Source of the DNA: Bifidobacterium commune
GTDB taxonomy: Bacteria > Actinomycetota > Actinomycetes > Actinomycetales > Bifidobacteriaceae
Length of the DNA: 64,000 bases
NCBI RefSeq assembly: GCF_900094885.1
Contig: NZ_FMBL01000001.1
Span: 772,867 to 836,866, forward strand
Direction of reading: 5' to 3'
This document shows positions 16,674 through 26,212 of the stretch, in pieces (positions within the stretch are counted from its first letter, which is position 1; every line of letters begins with the position of its first letter). The position numbers and the translations under genes were made by a program. The notes below the pieces were generated by a model that saw only the letters and a list, made by a program, of their open reading frames with translations, did not search any database and was not told where the DNA came from.

Positions 16674-17306
16674 GACCATATGACGCAAAATACGGGGCTT
16701 GTGTTCTTTGACGATAACGGTCCATGCATCGGCCAGAGCATGAATCAGATGACCCTCCCGACGCTCCGCCGCGGCGATGGCCCTAGCCGCCCTGCCCATA
16801 ATAGGATTGTCAAGATGCGGAACCACACGGAAATCCACAAGATGCAAACCGCTGACATCATTCGATGCGGGAACCACCCCCCGTCTGTCCATCTGGCCGA
16901 TATACCCGATATCGGGTCCTGCAACAACGGCACCTGCCGAAACACCGACATAGGTCACCCCGCCTGTCACTTGTTGCACAATAAGGTCGGCTGCACCGGA
17001 ACGACGCAGTTCATGAAGCAGGAAGAAGCTGTTGCCGCCACCTACCCAAATAATGTCGCAAGTGGTGAGAATATAGCGAATTTCCCTAATATCAGCCCTT
17101 GCAACATCTAGCTCATGCACGCGAAACCCTGTGGAACGCAGCATACGCCGCACCGCAGGCCGCATACAACGGCTGGGTTGACCGACATCGGCAGTAGGTA
17201 TATAGGCGATGCGCAAACCGGCGTACAAGCCGCCATGCTCCCGCAAGGATTTCAGCAACAAACGCCAGGCAGGAAGCGGGCGCGACGCCAAAATAACCCT
17301 GCCCAT
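16671..17306 (-). CDS. Peptidase E-like protein (S51 family)
   Basis: A 211-residue protein of the dipeptidase E fold. The strand-loop IIWVGGGNSFFLLHEL matches the family GGGNT-x-x-LL motif. The nucleophile elbow is YVGVSAGAVVAGPDIGYIG (G-x-S-A-G), and the VDFRVVPHLDN histidine is present. The key motifs are therefore better kept than in the relative at 12349-12951. Family members cleave N-terminal aspartyl dipeptides or cyanophycin; the substrate here is unknown. An alternative name is type 1 glutamine amidotransferase-like protein. GAGGGG and AAAGG precede the ATG at 17306. Confidence 0.82.
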   Translation of the reverse strand: MGRVILASRPLPAWRLLLKSLREHGGLYAGLRIAYIPTADVGQPSRCMRPAVRRMLRSTGFRVHELDVARADIREIRYILTTCDIIWVGGGNSFFLLHELRRSGAADLIVQQVTGGVTYVGVSAGAVVAGPDIGYIGQMDRRGVVPASNDVSGLHLVDFRVVPHLDNPIMGRAARAIAAAERREGHLIHALADAWTVIVKEHKPRILRHMV

Positions 17307-17554
17307 AACCTTTCACCCCTCGATTCATACGATGACTTGCGGCCCCACAACAAGTTGGTCGATGAAACTTCATCATAACGCAGAAAAACGCAATGCAATC
17401 CAGTGTTCAATCCCCGCGTACACGCCATATGCGAATCCGAATGGTCAATCCACCAGCGCTCTTACCAATTCCGTTTAAACAAGCTATATCTTATCGTCGT
17501 AATCATCATCACAGCTCAAGCAAAGAGACAGCCCGGATACCGCTTGCCGTGTAT
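17307..17554. other. Intergenic region
   Basis: About 250 bases between proC and the S51-like gene, both on the minus strand. No RNA gene or repeat was recognised; a weak tRNA-like stretch was considered and rejected. Confidence 0.3.
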
Positions 17555-18352
17555 TCAGCCGTTTTGAATCGCATCGACCCCCGAAATTACCGCGCCTCGG
17601 AAACCTTGCTTTTCCAGCTCAGTAACACCTTTGATGGTGGTACCCCCCGGCGAACACACCGCATCCTTCATAGCCCCCGGATTGGTGCCGGTTGCCATAT
17701 AGAGGGCACCGACCCCCTCGGTCATCTTCGCCGCCAGCCGATAAGCGTTCTCGCGTTTGAGCCCGTACTTCACACCGGCATCAGCCAATGCCTCTATGTA
17801 CATGGCGGTAAATGCAGGCGCGCATCCTGCCACGGATGAGCCTATACCCATCAACCCCGTATCCACACGTTCAATCAGAGCTATTGGCGAGAACAATTCA
17901 TTGAAAACGTCTTGCTGGGCATCGGTGAGGCTATTGGCGTTTTCGGTAACCAGAATGCCCTGCCCAACCTCGATCGGCGTATTGGGAACGACACACTGCA
18001 CATGTGCAACATCACCAAGAAGATCTTGATAGAAGTCAAGATTGCGACCTGCGGCAACGGAAACGACGAACTTGTCATCCTGCCTAAGATCTTCCAGCAC
18101 ATCGGCGAGCGCCGTTTCGATCTGCCATGGCTTAACCGCCACAACCACCACGTCGGCGGCGGCAACCGTTTCCTTGGCGCTGTGTGTCGCATGCGCCCCG
18201 ATTGCCGCCGCTGCACGCTCGACTTTCTCGAAATGACCGGAGTTGGCAACGATATGCGAACCGTCCAGCACTCCCCTGTTTACCAAGCCCTTGGCAATAC
18301 CCTGCGCCATATTGCCGAAGCCAATGAATCCGACCGTCACATTCCCCACCAT
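17555..18352 (-). CDS. proC: Pyrroline-5-carboxylate reductase
   Basis: A 265-residue enzyme making the last step of proline synthesis, reducing pyrroline-5-carboxylate with NAD(P)H. The N-terminal dinucleotide motif is VGFIGFGNMAQG. The middle has VVVAVKPWQIETAL and VQCVVPNTPIEVGQG, typical of ProC. The C-terminal signature segment is NPGAMKDAVCSPGGTTIKGV. The start at 18352 follows AAGGAG with a 6-base gap; eight upstream codons of open frame are rejected. It is a single gene, divergent from the histidine kinase. Confidence 0.95.
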   Translation of the reverse strand: MVGNVTVGFIGFGNMAQGIAKGLVNRGVLDGSHIVANSGHFEKVERAAAAIGAHATHSAKETVAAADVVVVAVKPWQIETALADVLEDLRQDDKFVVSVAAGRNLDFYQDLLGDVAHVQCVVPNTPIEVGQGILVTENANSLTDAQQDVFNELFSPIALIERVDTGLMGIGSSVAGCAPAFTAMYIEALADAGVKYGLKRENAYRLAAKMTEGVGALYMATGTNPGAMKDAVCSPGGTTIKGVTELEKQGFRGAVISGVDAIQNG

Positions 18353-18580
18353 AGGAAACTCCTTATCACGAAACATACCTTGTACGTTAATCCTAAATCA
18401 TCGAACGTACCTGCCGGCAGCAAGACCCACGTCATCGCAAATCATGGCAAGCGTCGTCAGCCATGCAAATATCCGCCATCGTCGCGAGATCTGACGCATT
18501 CGTCGAATTACCGGACATACGCAAGACCCCAAATAAGGACACGATGCCATACCGCCTTGCGCTCACGGTATTCTAGAGAG

Positions 18581-21115
18581 ATGAACACCATTCGACGGTT
18601 CGTGAAATGGACTGCCCACAACACTGTGATAGAAGACTGTCTACGGGCGCTCGTCCTGCTGTTCCTTGCATACGACAGCGTGACGAAACACGAACCAGGA
18701 TTATGGTCCGATTTCAATGAAAACTGGCAAATAACTTGGTCATGCGCACTGCTTATTCCCGTCATCCTTCGTCGCAGATATTCCGAAAAGGCAACATACT
18801 CATTCATCGGACTTGTCATTGCTCAATTGTTAGCCGGCCCAAGCTTCGTTTTTGCTGATTTACTTGCACCGGTAATGCTCTATTCCGTCATCGTCCATGG
18901 CAATCAAAAACAAAGCAAAACTTTCATCCTATTGGCGGTCATCCTCGGCTCGGCAGCGGCAGTGCTCATTCCATGGAGCGAGGAAATCGGTCCAATCTTC
19001 GGTACGGGACAGGCAAACGATACCCATAGTCAGGTTTACCTGTCCTGCCACACGTCCGGCAACATGACCCTCAACAGCTCTTGCGCAAACAGTATTCTCC
19101 AGTACATCGCTATCCTTCTCATCATCATCATGCTCATGCTTACGGCAGCCTGCTTCATGGCTTATTGGACACGCAGCAGGAGAATGACCACACAACTGTT
19201 GAGAGAACGGAACGCCGCCCTTGCCGCACGAGAAGAAGCGGAATTGAACATTGCGCGCACTGCCGAACGCGCGCGAATCGCCCGCGATATGCATGATGTG
19301 GTGGCGCATACTCTCTCCACCATCATCATCCAGTCCGACGCAGGCCGCTATGCAGAATCCAACGACCCCGCTGCCGCACGAACCATCATGAAAACCATCG
19401 CCAACGAGTCCCTCAGGGCACAGCATGACATGGAAGGTTTACTCGGTACTTTCGGCGGCGCGCCTCACAACGGCTATGAACAAATCAGCGGACTTGTCGC
19501 CCAGGCGAATGCCACAGCACAGGCCACCAACGGAAGCGTAAAGCGAATAATCCACGGACACCCCCAACCCCGACGATTAACGGACAACGCCCAGTCCACC
19601 ATCTTTCATACGGTTCAGGAAGCACTGACGAACGCTCGTAAATATGCCGGCAAAGGCGCTGAAATCACCGTCACGGAAACATGGGAGGCATCAGCACTGC
19701 GCTTGTCCATCCATGACAACGGCAACGGATCGGCAGCCGTGTCGGACGGACACCATCCGGGATTCGGACTTGTCGGCATGCGCGAGCGCATACAAGCCGT
19801 TGGAGGCAACGTACAGGCCGGTCCAGCCCTACACGGCGGTTTCGATGTTGATGCGACAATACCTTTTGATTTCGATAAGAACGGATCAACGAAACTTGCG
19901 AACACCCAAGGAAACGATGACTATCATGCAGATAGAGTCGTGAACGATTTGAATCATCCGAATTCAGCATTGACGAACACCGAAAACCCAACGGGCATTG
20001 CCACAGCACCCCACCGTTCTTTCATTCCTGAAATCGCGGAATCCCGGAGCCGCGCAAAGGACGGCACCAAAGCGCATCCACGACTTCTCTCACAGGCAGT
20101 GAGAATGGGGAAAAAGCACTCGACGCAGAGCATCGATGCCCCAAAACTCAACTGGGTGGAACGCATTTCTCGGTTCTTCGCATCACACTATGTACTTTCG
20201 GATACGCTCACCGCCACATGTCTCATGATGCTCATCATCCCATGGAATCACTTGTCCTCCAAATACGATTCGGAGACGAGAACCATGCTGTTCAACACCA
20301 CTGATCCAATACCATCAACGGGTTCAGCCGTCGCCGTCATCATATTGTCCGTGGTCGCCTTCGTTTCACTTGCCTTGCGCCGCCGTTTCCCCCAATCCGC
20401 AGCTCTGATGATGCTGTCATCGGCCGTTATATCCCTGATGTTCTGTCCGGATATACCAATCGTCGTATTCATGGCCCCAATATCATTGCACTCAGTCTGC
20501 TTGTATGGGACAGGACATTCACGACGATGGTCCAGCTATGCCGCTCTGATCGGATGCATCCTGTTCGCCCTTCGTTTTACCGAATCGCCAGCCGGCTACC
20601 CGACATTATTTGATATGATTTTGGGCCATCGATACCAATTGCACGCAGAAATGACCGCAACAGACTATCTCATTTCAGCATCCGCTCTATCCGTGATCTC
20701 GATCACGACGTGCCTCGTAGCAATCGGCTCAGCGCTTTGGACACGGACCAGAGGTACCAACGCTATCGTTCTCGAATCGCGCCGTCAGGCAATGGAAGAA
20801 GAATTCGCAAAACAGCAAATTACGGCCGCCAACAACGAACGTGAACGTATCAGCGCGGAGATCAGAGGAACCATAAATGAGACGTTGGCTGGTGTGATCG
20901 ACCAAGCGAACAACGGTTTGGCTTTGCTTGACAGCGATGTCAAGGCAGGCAACACCCCATCCCCGCAGACCATCAACGAAGCGTTCAAACAAATCGGCGA
21001 GGAGGGACGATCGGCCCTGGCCGACATGCGACAACTCTTGCGGATGCTGCGCGAAACAGGCGGTAGTGACAACAACGCCGCCATGTCTGCGGCACCGTTG
21101 CACCCCGTACAGTAA
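18581..21115 (+). CDS. Double-module histidine kinase (NarL/DesK type) with degenerate second module
   Basis: An 844-residue protein that reads as two kinase subunits fused. Module one (about 1-430) has five or six membrane segments. Its dimerisation box is ERARIARDMHDVVAHTLS with phospho-accepting His238, and a HATPase follows (VQEALTNARKYA for the N box, GFGLVGMRERI for the G box). A polar linker of about 100 residues follows. Module two has four to six more membrane segments and a second dimerisation helix, ERERISAEIRGTINETLAGV, where the histidine is replaced by Arg762, and no HATPase domain remains. The protein should phosphorylate the response regulator encoded next. Module two may act as a sensor or dimerisation partner. 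The start at 18581 was chosen by domain content; its Shine-Dalgarno is weak. Confidence 0.83.
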   Translation: MNTIRRFVKWTAHNTVIEDCLRALVLLFLAYDSVTKHEPGLWSDFNENWQITWSCALLIPVILRRRYSEKATYSFIGLVIAQLLAGPSFVFADLLAPVMLYSVIVHGNQKQSKTFILLAVILGSAAAVLIPWSEEIGPIFGTGQANDTHSQVYLSCHTSGNMTLNSSCANSILQYIAILLIIIMLMLTAACFMAYWTRSRRMTTQLLRERNAALAAREEAELNIARTAERARIARDMHDVVAHTLSTIIIQSDAGRYAESNDPAAARTIMKTIANESLRAQHDMEGLLGTFGGAPHNGYEQISGLVAQANATAQATNGSVKRIIHGHPQPRRLTDNAQSTIFHTVQEALTNARKYAGKGAEITVTETWEASALRLSIHDNGNGSAAVSDGHHPGFGLVGMRERIQAVGGNVQAGPALHGGFDVDATIPFDFDKNGSTKLANTQGNDDYHADRVVNDLNHPNSALTNTENPTGIATAPHRSFIPEIAESRSRAKDGTKAHPRLLSQAVRMGKKHSTQSIDAPKLNWVERISRFFASHYVLSDTLTATCLMMLIIPWNHLSSKYDSETRTMLFNTTDPIPSTGSAVAVIILSVVAFVSLALRRRFPQSAALMMLSSAVISLMFCPDIPIVVFMAPISLHSVCLYGTGHSRRWSSYAALIGCILFALRFTESPAGYPTLFDMILGHRYQLHAEMTATDYLISASALSVISITTCLVAIGSALWTRTRGTNAIVLESRRQAMEEEFAKQQITAANNERERISAEIRGTINETLAGVIDQANNGLALLDSDVKAGNTPSPQTINEAFKQIGEEGRSALADMRQLLRMLRETGGSDNNAAMSAAPLHPVQ

Positions 21116-21211
21116 CGTCAGCGAGCAAAATCCGTGTAGTGACATCATTTTACAATCCGCTTCACCCTACCGGCCATGACATTGCCTTCGCATGTTGGTA
21201 GCGTTGATGGC

Positions 21212-22078
21212 ATGAATGAAACGAGACCCATTCGCGTTCTTATCGCCGATGATCAGGAGCTGGTACGGGCAGGCTTTGCCATGGTCATCGATTCCCAAGA
21301 CGATATGGAAGTCGTCGGACAGGCTTCGAGCGGCGATGAGGCGGTCGCACTGAGCCTCCGACTGAAACCAGATACGGTACTCATGGATGTGCGCATGCCC
21401 GGAACCGACGGAATCCAAGCCACCAAGCTCATCGTCGACGCCGAAGACAGCTCAGAAGACGAGGGCATACGAACCCGTGTCATTATTCTGACCACCTTCG
21501 ATCTCGACGAATATGTGATGAACGGCATCGACGCCGGAGCCTCCGGATTCCTTTTGAAGGACACGGAACCGGAAATACTGCTCTCTTCGATTCGAACGGT
21601 ATATCAAGGCAACGCCATCATCGCCCCAAGCGCCACCAAACGACTTATTGAAAAGATGGTCGAAGGCAAACTCGAGACAGCGCGTGTACCAGCAAACAAT
21701 GCATCCACCGACGGCAACATTGCCAGTGGAGCAAACACCGGCAACACCGATACGGGCAGCACTTCCGGCAATGGGCACAACAATGCAGCCACAGGACACA
21801 ACACCATCTGTTCGGCTGCAAATGCGCAGCCGAGCGCGAATACCTCAGCACCTGCCTACCGAGACCCAGCAGTCGATACATTAACCGAACGCGAACGCGA
21901 AGTACTGACCGAGATCGCACACGGCCTGTCCAATCAGGAAATTGCGGACAAGCTGCGCATCAGCCTACCGACGGTCAAGACACATGTGGCGCATATTCTG
22001 CAGAAAACCTACTCACGGGACCGTGTACAGGCAGTCGTTTTCGCTTACGACAACCAATTGGTGCAACCCGGCGAATAG
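21212..22078 (+). CDS. LuxR/NarL-family response regulator
   Basis: A 288-residue response regulator, about 70 residues longer than usual. The receiver domain (about 1-125) has the acidic pair in VLIADDQELV, phospho-accepting Asp59 in VLMDVRMPGTDG, and the lysine in GFLLKDTEPE. The DNA-binding domain near the end has LTEREREVLTEIAHGLSNQE and the recognition helix LRISLPTVKTHVAHIL. Between them lies a linker of about 70 residues (roughly 155-225) rich in Asn, Thr, Gly, Ala and Ser. It lies 96 bases after the kinase and is surely its partner. The convergent ABC transporter is a plausible but unproved target. An ATG 12 codons upstream is an alternative start. Confidence 0.9.
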   Translation: MNETRPIRVLIADDQELVRAGFAMVIDSQDDMEVVGQASSGDEAVALSLRLKPDTVLMDVRMPGTDGIQATKLIVDAEDSSEDEGIRTRVIILTTFDLDEYVMNGIDAGASGFLLKDTEPEILLSSIRTVYQGNAIIAPSATKRLIEKMVEGKLETARVPANNASTDGNIASGANTGNTDTGSTSGNGHNNAATGHNTICSAANAQPSANTSAPAYRDPAVDTLTEREREVLTEIAHGLSNQEIADKLRISLPTVKTHVAHILQKTYSRDRVQAVVFAYDNQLVQPGE

Positions 22079-22196
22079 CATCAACAACGCTCGCAACAGA
22101 ACTTCACACGCGCTTCGACCGATAACACACTACCGCACACGATTAGAAACCGGCACCCTCGCCATTAGCACACCCTCGAAACCCTCAAAACGACAG

Positions 22197-22232
22197 CAAT
22201 CCGCCCGTCTCAAGCAAGAGACAAGCGGATTG
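22197..22232. terminator. Hairpin between convergent regulator and ABC genes
   Basis: CAATCCGC and GCGGATTG form the outer arms, and GTCTC and GAGAC an inner stem. No T run is visible, so this is a possible bidirectional terminator. Confidence 0.45.
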
Positions 22233-22273
22233 TCGTCACACCGTGTTTAACGGTTCCTCGCCGCACACCGAGT

Positions 22274-24964
22274 CTAGGCTTCGGCCAGCGCCTCCACAGG
22301 AGGAGTCTTTACCGCACGGCGGGCCGGAATCACACTGGAAGCCCACGCCGCGAGCGCCGCGATGAGCAGCACCGCACCGTTGAACTTCCAATCGAAGATA
22401 TACACCACATCGCCAAAGAGACTGAACACCATATAGGAGCCAAACCAGCCAAACACCGTGCCCAGCACAACACCAATCAAGCCGGAAACCAGTGCAATCA
22501 GCAACGCCTCGCACGCCAGGGAGCGTTTGAGCTGTCCACGCGTCATACCGATGGCCCGCAAGGTGGCCGATTCACGGGTGCGCTCAATCACCGACAAACT
22601 CAGTGTGTTGACAACACCAATCAGCGCAATAAGCACGGATACGGCCAGCAGAGCAATCACCATCTTCATAATGACGTCGATGATCATGTTGTAAACCACA
22701 CGTTGCGCGCCAGGCCCCGTGATATTGATATCGTCCCCGGTGTCCAAAACATTCTCGACACCTTCGAAGACGTCATTCAGACTCTCAGGGTTGTCATCAA
22801 ATTTCATGAAAAGAACATGACCGTTGGCGGTGATGTTGTTGGCGGCCAACGTCGACTCATCGACGAAAGCAACCATGGAATACGCAGTGGTGAGATTGCG
22901 ATAATCGACCTGAGTTGTCTTCATTGCAGGCAACTCAACACCACCGTTCGCACCGATGCCGGAGAAACTGACGATGTTGTTGGCAAAACTGAGCTTATGG
23001 CCACTGCGCTCGTCATAGCGTGGAATCAGTACCGTGTCCGGAGCAATGGTACCTGAGGAGATATCGGCACGCATAACCTTTTGCACGGAATCCTTGTTCT
23101 TGACGCCAACCAACAGTACAGGCAGGTCATTCTTACCGTTGTTCTGTTTGATATGAGCCGTTACGGTCGGCAGATAAAGCGTATCTGAAATACCGCTGAC
23201 CTTGGAGACCCTTTCCGCCTTGCTCCGGGAAAGGCCGCGGCCTTCGGCAAGCATGTCAATGCCATAATGCGAATCGAGTGCAGTATCTATCGTTTTCTTG
23301 CCACAGGCAGCACCAGTGGCAATGGTCGAAACCAGGGTGACACCGATCATCAACGCAACACCTGTAGAGGCAATGCGCCGCGGATTCTTTTGGATATTCG
23401 CATTGGCGATTTTAGCTGATGGACCAACGAGAGCCGTCAACGCGCCGATACCATGCATCAGCAGAGGAAGCCAAAATGCGGCGGTTACGGTTAAGCCAAT
23501 GAAGATCAGCGCACAACCAGCCATTGCTGAAAGCAAGGCCGGATAATACGAACTCTCGCTTCCAGCGCTCGCCTTATCTGCAACAATCGAAGGGATACGA
23601 CTGGCACCGAATCCACAGCAGACGACACCGAAAACAATCATCAACACACCAAGTACCGCACGTATTGTGCCAGCTTTACGAGTTTGCGTAATCTCCAACG
23701 GACGTAGCGCTTCAAGAGGAGTGACAGCCGTCGCGCTGCGAGCGGAGCCGAGCGAAGCGAGCACCGTCATCACGACACCGAAGACAAGCGGAATCACCAC
23801 AACCTGCCAAGTGACAATGAGTTTCATCGGAGGACCCGCGTACCCCAATGCGGGACCAAACTGGCTGAATGCACCCATCAAACCTGAAGCCACTAAGATG
23901 CCGAGGGACGAAGCGATAAGCCCCAACACACCCGCTTCGAAGAGAACAGAGCAGTAGAGCTGCCCCTTCTTTGCGCCGATGGTGCGCAACAGGGCAAGCG
24001 TACGACGCCGCTGGGCGATCATGACTCGGAACGTATTGGCAATAACCAAAGCGGCGACAAACAGAGAGAGGACACCGAAGACCATAAGGAACGTCTTGAC
24101 CGGCGAACTGTCGGTACCGGCCATGTCCTTCAATTTCTTCTCAGCGATTTGGTCACGCCTTTCAACATTCATGTCCTTGCCCAGAATCGCCTTGACCTGT
24201 TTTACAGCCTCTTCGTCCTTGTTGGAATCAACGTCGAACAGCAACCCGCTGATCGGGATATCCGCGAACGAGGGCGCCCCACAGAGTTTCGTATACACTT
24301 GCGGAGCAACCAAGGTCACGCCCCCGTACATGGAGTACTCGCCGTAAGCATCACTGGTCAGGCCCACCACTTTCACCCCGTGCTCATCCGTGTCGCCCGA
24401 ACCGGACATATCCAAGCCGAGCGTGACGGTGTCCCCAATCTGCAAGTGAAGCCTGTCGGCCATTTTCATCGGAACCGCAACCTCGTTATCATTCAGAGGC
24501 GAATGCCCTTTTGAGATTTGAACAGCCTGCAGCTTTTTATCCGATGAACCCAACCCAAAAACGGTTCTTGCCGAATCGTCATTTCTTTTAACGGTTCCGT
24601 TTCCATCAATCATCACCTGTGTTGCGCTTACGCCATCCACTCTGCTGACTTGATCGAATTTGAAATGTCTTACATCGGACGGGTTTTCCTCAACTTTGGA
24701 AGCGTCGTCGCCGTTCGATGACACAGTGACGCTTTCATCGCCGGACGAGCTGGACAACGTACTGCTTTTGTCCGCATCTTTCGGCATTACGACATAATCC
24801 GCTTGCATCAATGTTGCAGTCACTTGAGAACGCAATGCATTATCAATCGAATTGCCGAACAGGAAGGTGGCTGCGATGAATGCGGTGCCAATGAGAATGG
24901 CGATACCTGCGGGGATGAGTATTTTCCCACTCTTTTTCACAAGTTTGAGTGTTACCGAGAACAT
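22274..24964 (-). CDS. ABC transporter permease with two FtsX domains
   Basis: An 896-residue MacB/FtsX-type permease. The N-terminal helix (GIAILIGTAFIAATFLFG) is followed by a large periplasmic-side domain at about residues 40-285, partly Ser/Asp-rich. Three helices with the FtsX core (FRVMIAQRRRTLALLRTIGA) follow. The second half repeats this plan, with a core at LSLSVIERTRESATLRAIGM and the C-terminal NGAVLLIAALAAWASSVIPA. Such permeases do not channel solute classically. They use ATP to move lipoproteins, peptides or antimicrobials at the envelope. The gene ends convergent to the two-component system and follows its ATPase gene by 34 bases, so the pair is an operon. Confidence 0.9.
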   Translation of the reverse strand: MFSVTLKLVKKSGKILIPAGIAILIGTAFIAATFLFGNSIDNALRSQVTATLMQADYVVMPKDADKSSTLSSSSGDESVTVSSNGDDASKVEENPSDVRHFKFDQVSRVDGVSATQVMIDGNGTVKRNDDSARTVFGLGSSDKKLQAVQISKGHSPLNDNEVAVPMKMADRLHLQIGDTVTLGLDMSGSGDTDEHGVKVVGLTSDAYGEYSMYGGVTLVAPQVYTKLCGAPSFADIPISGLLFDVDSNKDEEAVKQVKAILGKDMNVERRDQIAEKKLKDMAGTDSSPVKTFLMVFGVLSLFVAALVIANTFRVMIAQRRRTLALLRTIGAKKGQLYCSVLFEAGVLGLIASSLGILVASGLMGAFSQFGPALGYAGPPMKLIVTWQVVVIPLVFGVVMTVLASLGSARSATAVTPLEALRPLEITQTRKAGTIRAVLGVLMIVFGVVCCGFGASRIPSIVADKASAGSESSYYPALLSAMAGCALIFIGLTVTAAFWLPLLMHGIGALTALVGPSAKIANANIQKNPRRIASTGVALMIGVTLVSTIATGAACGKKTIDTALDSHYGIDMLAEGRGLSRSKAERVSKVSGISDTLYLPTVTAHIKQNNGKNDLPVLLVGVKNKDSVQKVMRADISSGTIAPDTVLIPRYDERSGHKLSFANNIVSFSGIGANGGVELPAMKTTQVDYRNLTTAYSMVAFVDESTLAANNITANGHVLFMKFDDNPESLNDVFEGVENVLDTGDDINITGPGAQRVVYNMIIDVIMKMVIALLAVSVLIALIGVVNTLSLSVIERTRESATLRAIGMTRGQLKRSLACEALLIALVSGLIGVVLGTVFGWFGSYMVFSLFGDVVYIFDWKFNGAVLLIAALAAWASSVIPARRAVKTPPVEALAEA

Positions 24965-24998
24965 CTTTGGTTCCTTTTGATCGAAGTTTCACGACGGG

Positions 24999-25889
24999 TC
25001 AACGTGCGTCTTGCCCGGTTCCGGCCATGCCGTCCATGAGTTGGCTCATCGTGGGAATCACGCCTTGCCGAGCGGCACGTTCGCTTTCTTTCATCAGCAA
25101 ATCGCTCATTCGTTCGGCAGTGGGATGCTGTTCGTCAGCCACGATGCGGCCGTCCGCAAAAACGATGGCACGGTCGGCATAGGAAGCAGCCACGGCATCA
25201 TGCGTGACCATGACAACGCTTTGCCCGAACTCACGGACGGAACGCTGGAGGAAACCGAGAACCTCGGCACTGGAAACAGAATCGAGATTACCGGTCGGCT
25301 CATCGGCGAAAACCACTTGGGGTTTGGCAATCAGCGCACGGGCAATGGCCACACGCTGCTGCTGCCCACCGGAAAGTTCGTTAGGACGATGCTTCAGTCG
25401 ATTGGTAAGACCCAGAATTTCAGTCAACGTATCGAACCACTTCTTATCGACCTTGCCACCGGCAAGCGTCAACGGCATGAGAATGTTTTGTTCGGCCGTG
25501 AACATCGGTAAGAGGTTGAAGCTTTGGAAGACAAAACCGACCTCCTTACGACGCAGCATTGTCAGCTGATTGTCATTCATCTTGGTCAGATCCTGCCAGC
25601 CCATGACCACGCGCCCGCTGGTGACGGAATCAAGACCGGCGAGCGTATGCATCATGGTGGATTTGCCGGAACCGGAAGGACCCATGATCGCAGTGAACTT
25701 ACCTCGCTCGAAGCCCACATTGACACCACGCAACGCATGAACAACGTTTTCGCCCTTTCCGTAGTCCTTGACCAGATCGATGGCTTCAACGGCGAATTTC
25801 CTTTGCCGTGTTGCCGTACCGCTCGCATCTGCAGAGATAGGATTGCCATTGCCCAGCTCATTGGCTTCATTGGTGTTGCCGAGGTTCAT
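24999..25889 (-). CDS. ABC transporter ATP-binding protein (MacB/LolD type)
   Basis: A 296-residue ATPase. After about 30 polar residues the ABC domain begins. Walker A is GPSGSGKSTMMHTLAGLD, the Q loop lies in EVGFVFQSFNLLPMFTAEQN, the signature is LSGGQQQRVAIARALI, and Walker B is VVFADEPTGNLDS. The H loop is VMVTHD. The PTGNLDS form is typical of the LolD/MacB group that partners FtsX-type permeases, as found directly downstream. The C-terminus extends about 40 residues past the core. AAAGGAG precedes the ATG at 25889 with a 5-base gap. Confidence 0.94.
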   Translation of the reverse strand: MNLGNTNEANELGNGNPISADASGTATRQRKFAVEAIDLVKDYGKGENVVHALRGVNVGFERGKFTAIMGPSGSGKSTMMHTLAGLDSVTSGRVVMGWQDLTKMNDNQLTMLRRKEVGFVFQSFNLLPMFTAEQNILMPLTLAGGKVDKKWFDTLTEILGLTNRLKHRPNELSGGQQQRVAIARALIAKPQVVFADEPTGNLDSVSSAEVLGFLQRSVREFGQSVVMVTHDAVAASYADRAIVFADGRIVADEQHPTAERMSDLLMKESERAARQGVIPTMSQLMDGMAGTGQDAR

Positions 25890-26148
25890 AAGAGCTCCTT
25901 TACCTTCGTCTCATGGCGTACTAATGGGACAAATTCTAAAGAATCTCGGCATTCGATCCCATCGTGCCGAAGAATGAATTCTTCCTGAATCCAACCAAAC
26001 ACAAGAAACCCATCCCTCATCCTTGAGGATGATGCACCAACGCAGCACGGACGCAGAGATGCAGCAATTGGTTGTGTTCCCGTTTCTCGTCGACTTCGCA
26101 TGTCGAGACGGCTATTGCCAAGCGAAAACCGTTCGCCACAATACAGAA

Positions 26149-26191
26149 AGGCTGTTGCATAACCATGATTCGCATAGTTATGCAACAGCCT
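26149..26191 (-). terminator. Terminator of metY
   Basis: AGGCTGTTGCATAAC (26149-26163) pairs perfectly over 15 bp with GTTATGCAACAGCCT (26177-26191). On the minus strand the stem is followed by TTCTG, a weak T tract. Confidence 0.7.
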
Positions 26192-26212
26192 CAGAACCTG
26201 ATGAAACCGCCC

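Noticed and set aside
17403-17475. tRNA-like stretch on the minus strand (GGAATTGGTAAGAGC followed by a weak arm)
   Set aside because: No acceptor stem closes, the anticodon stem does not pair around a 7-base loop and no proper T arm is present.
17912-18580. 223 extra codons in frame upstream of the histidine kinase
   Set aside because: They overlap proC on the other strand and do not look like a protein domain; the kinase membrane region starts after 18581.
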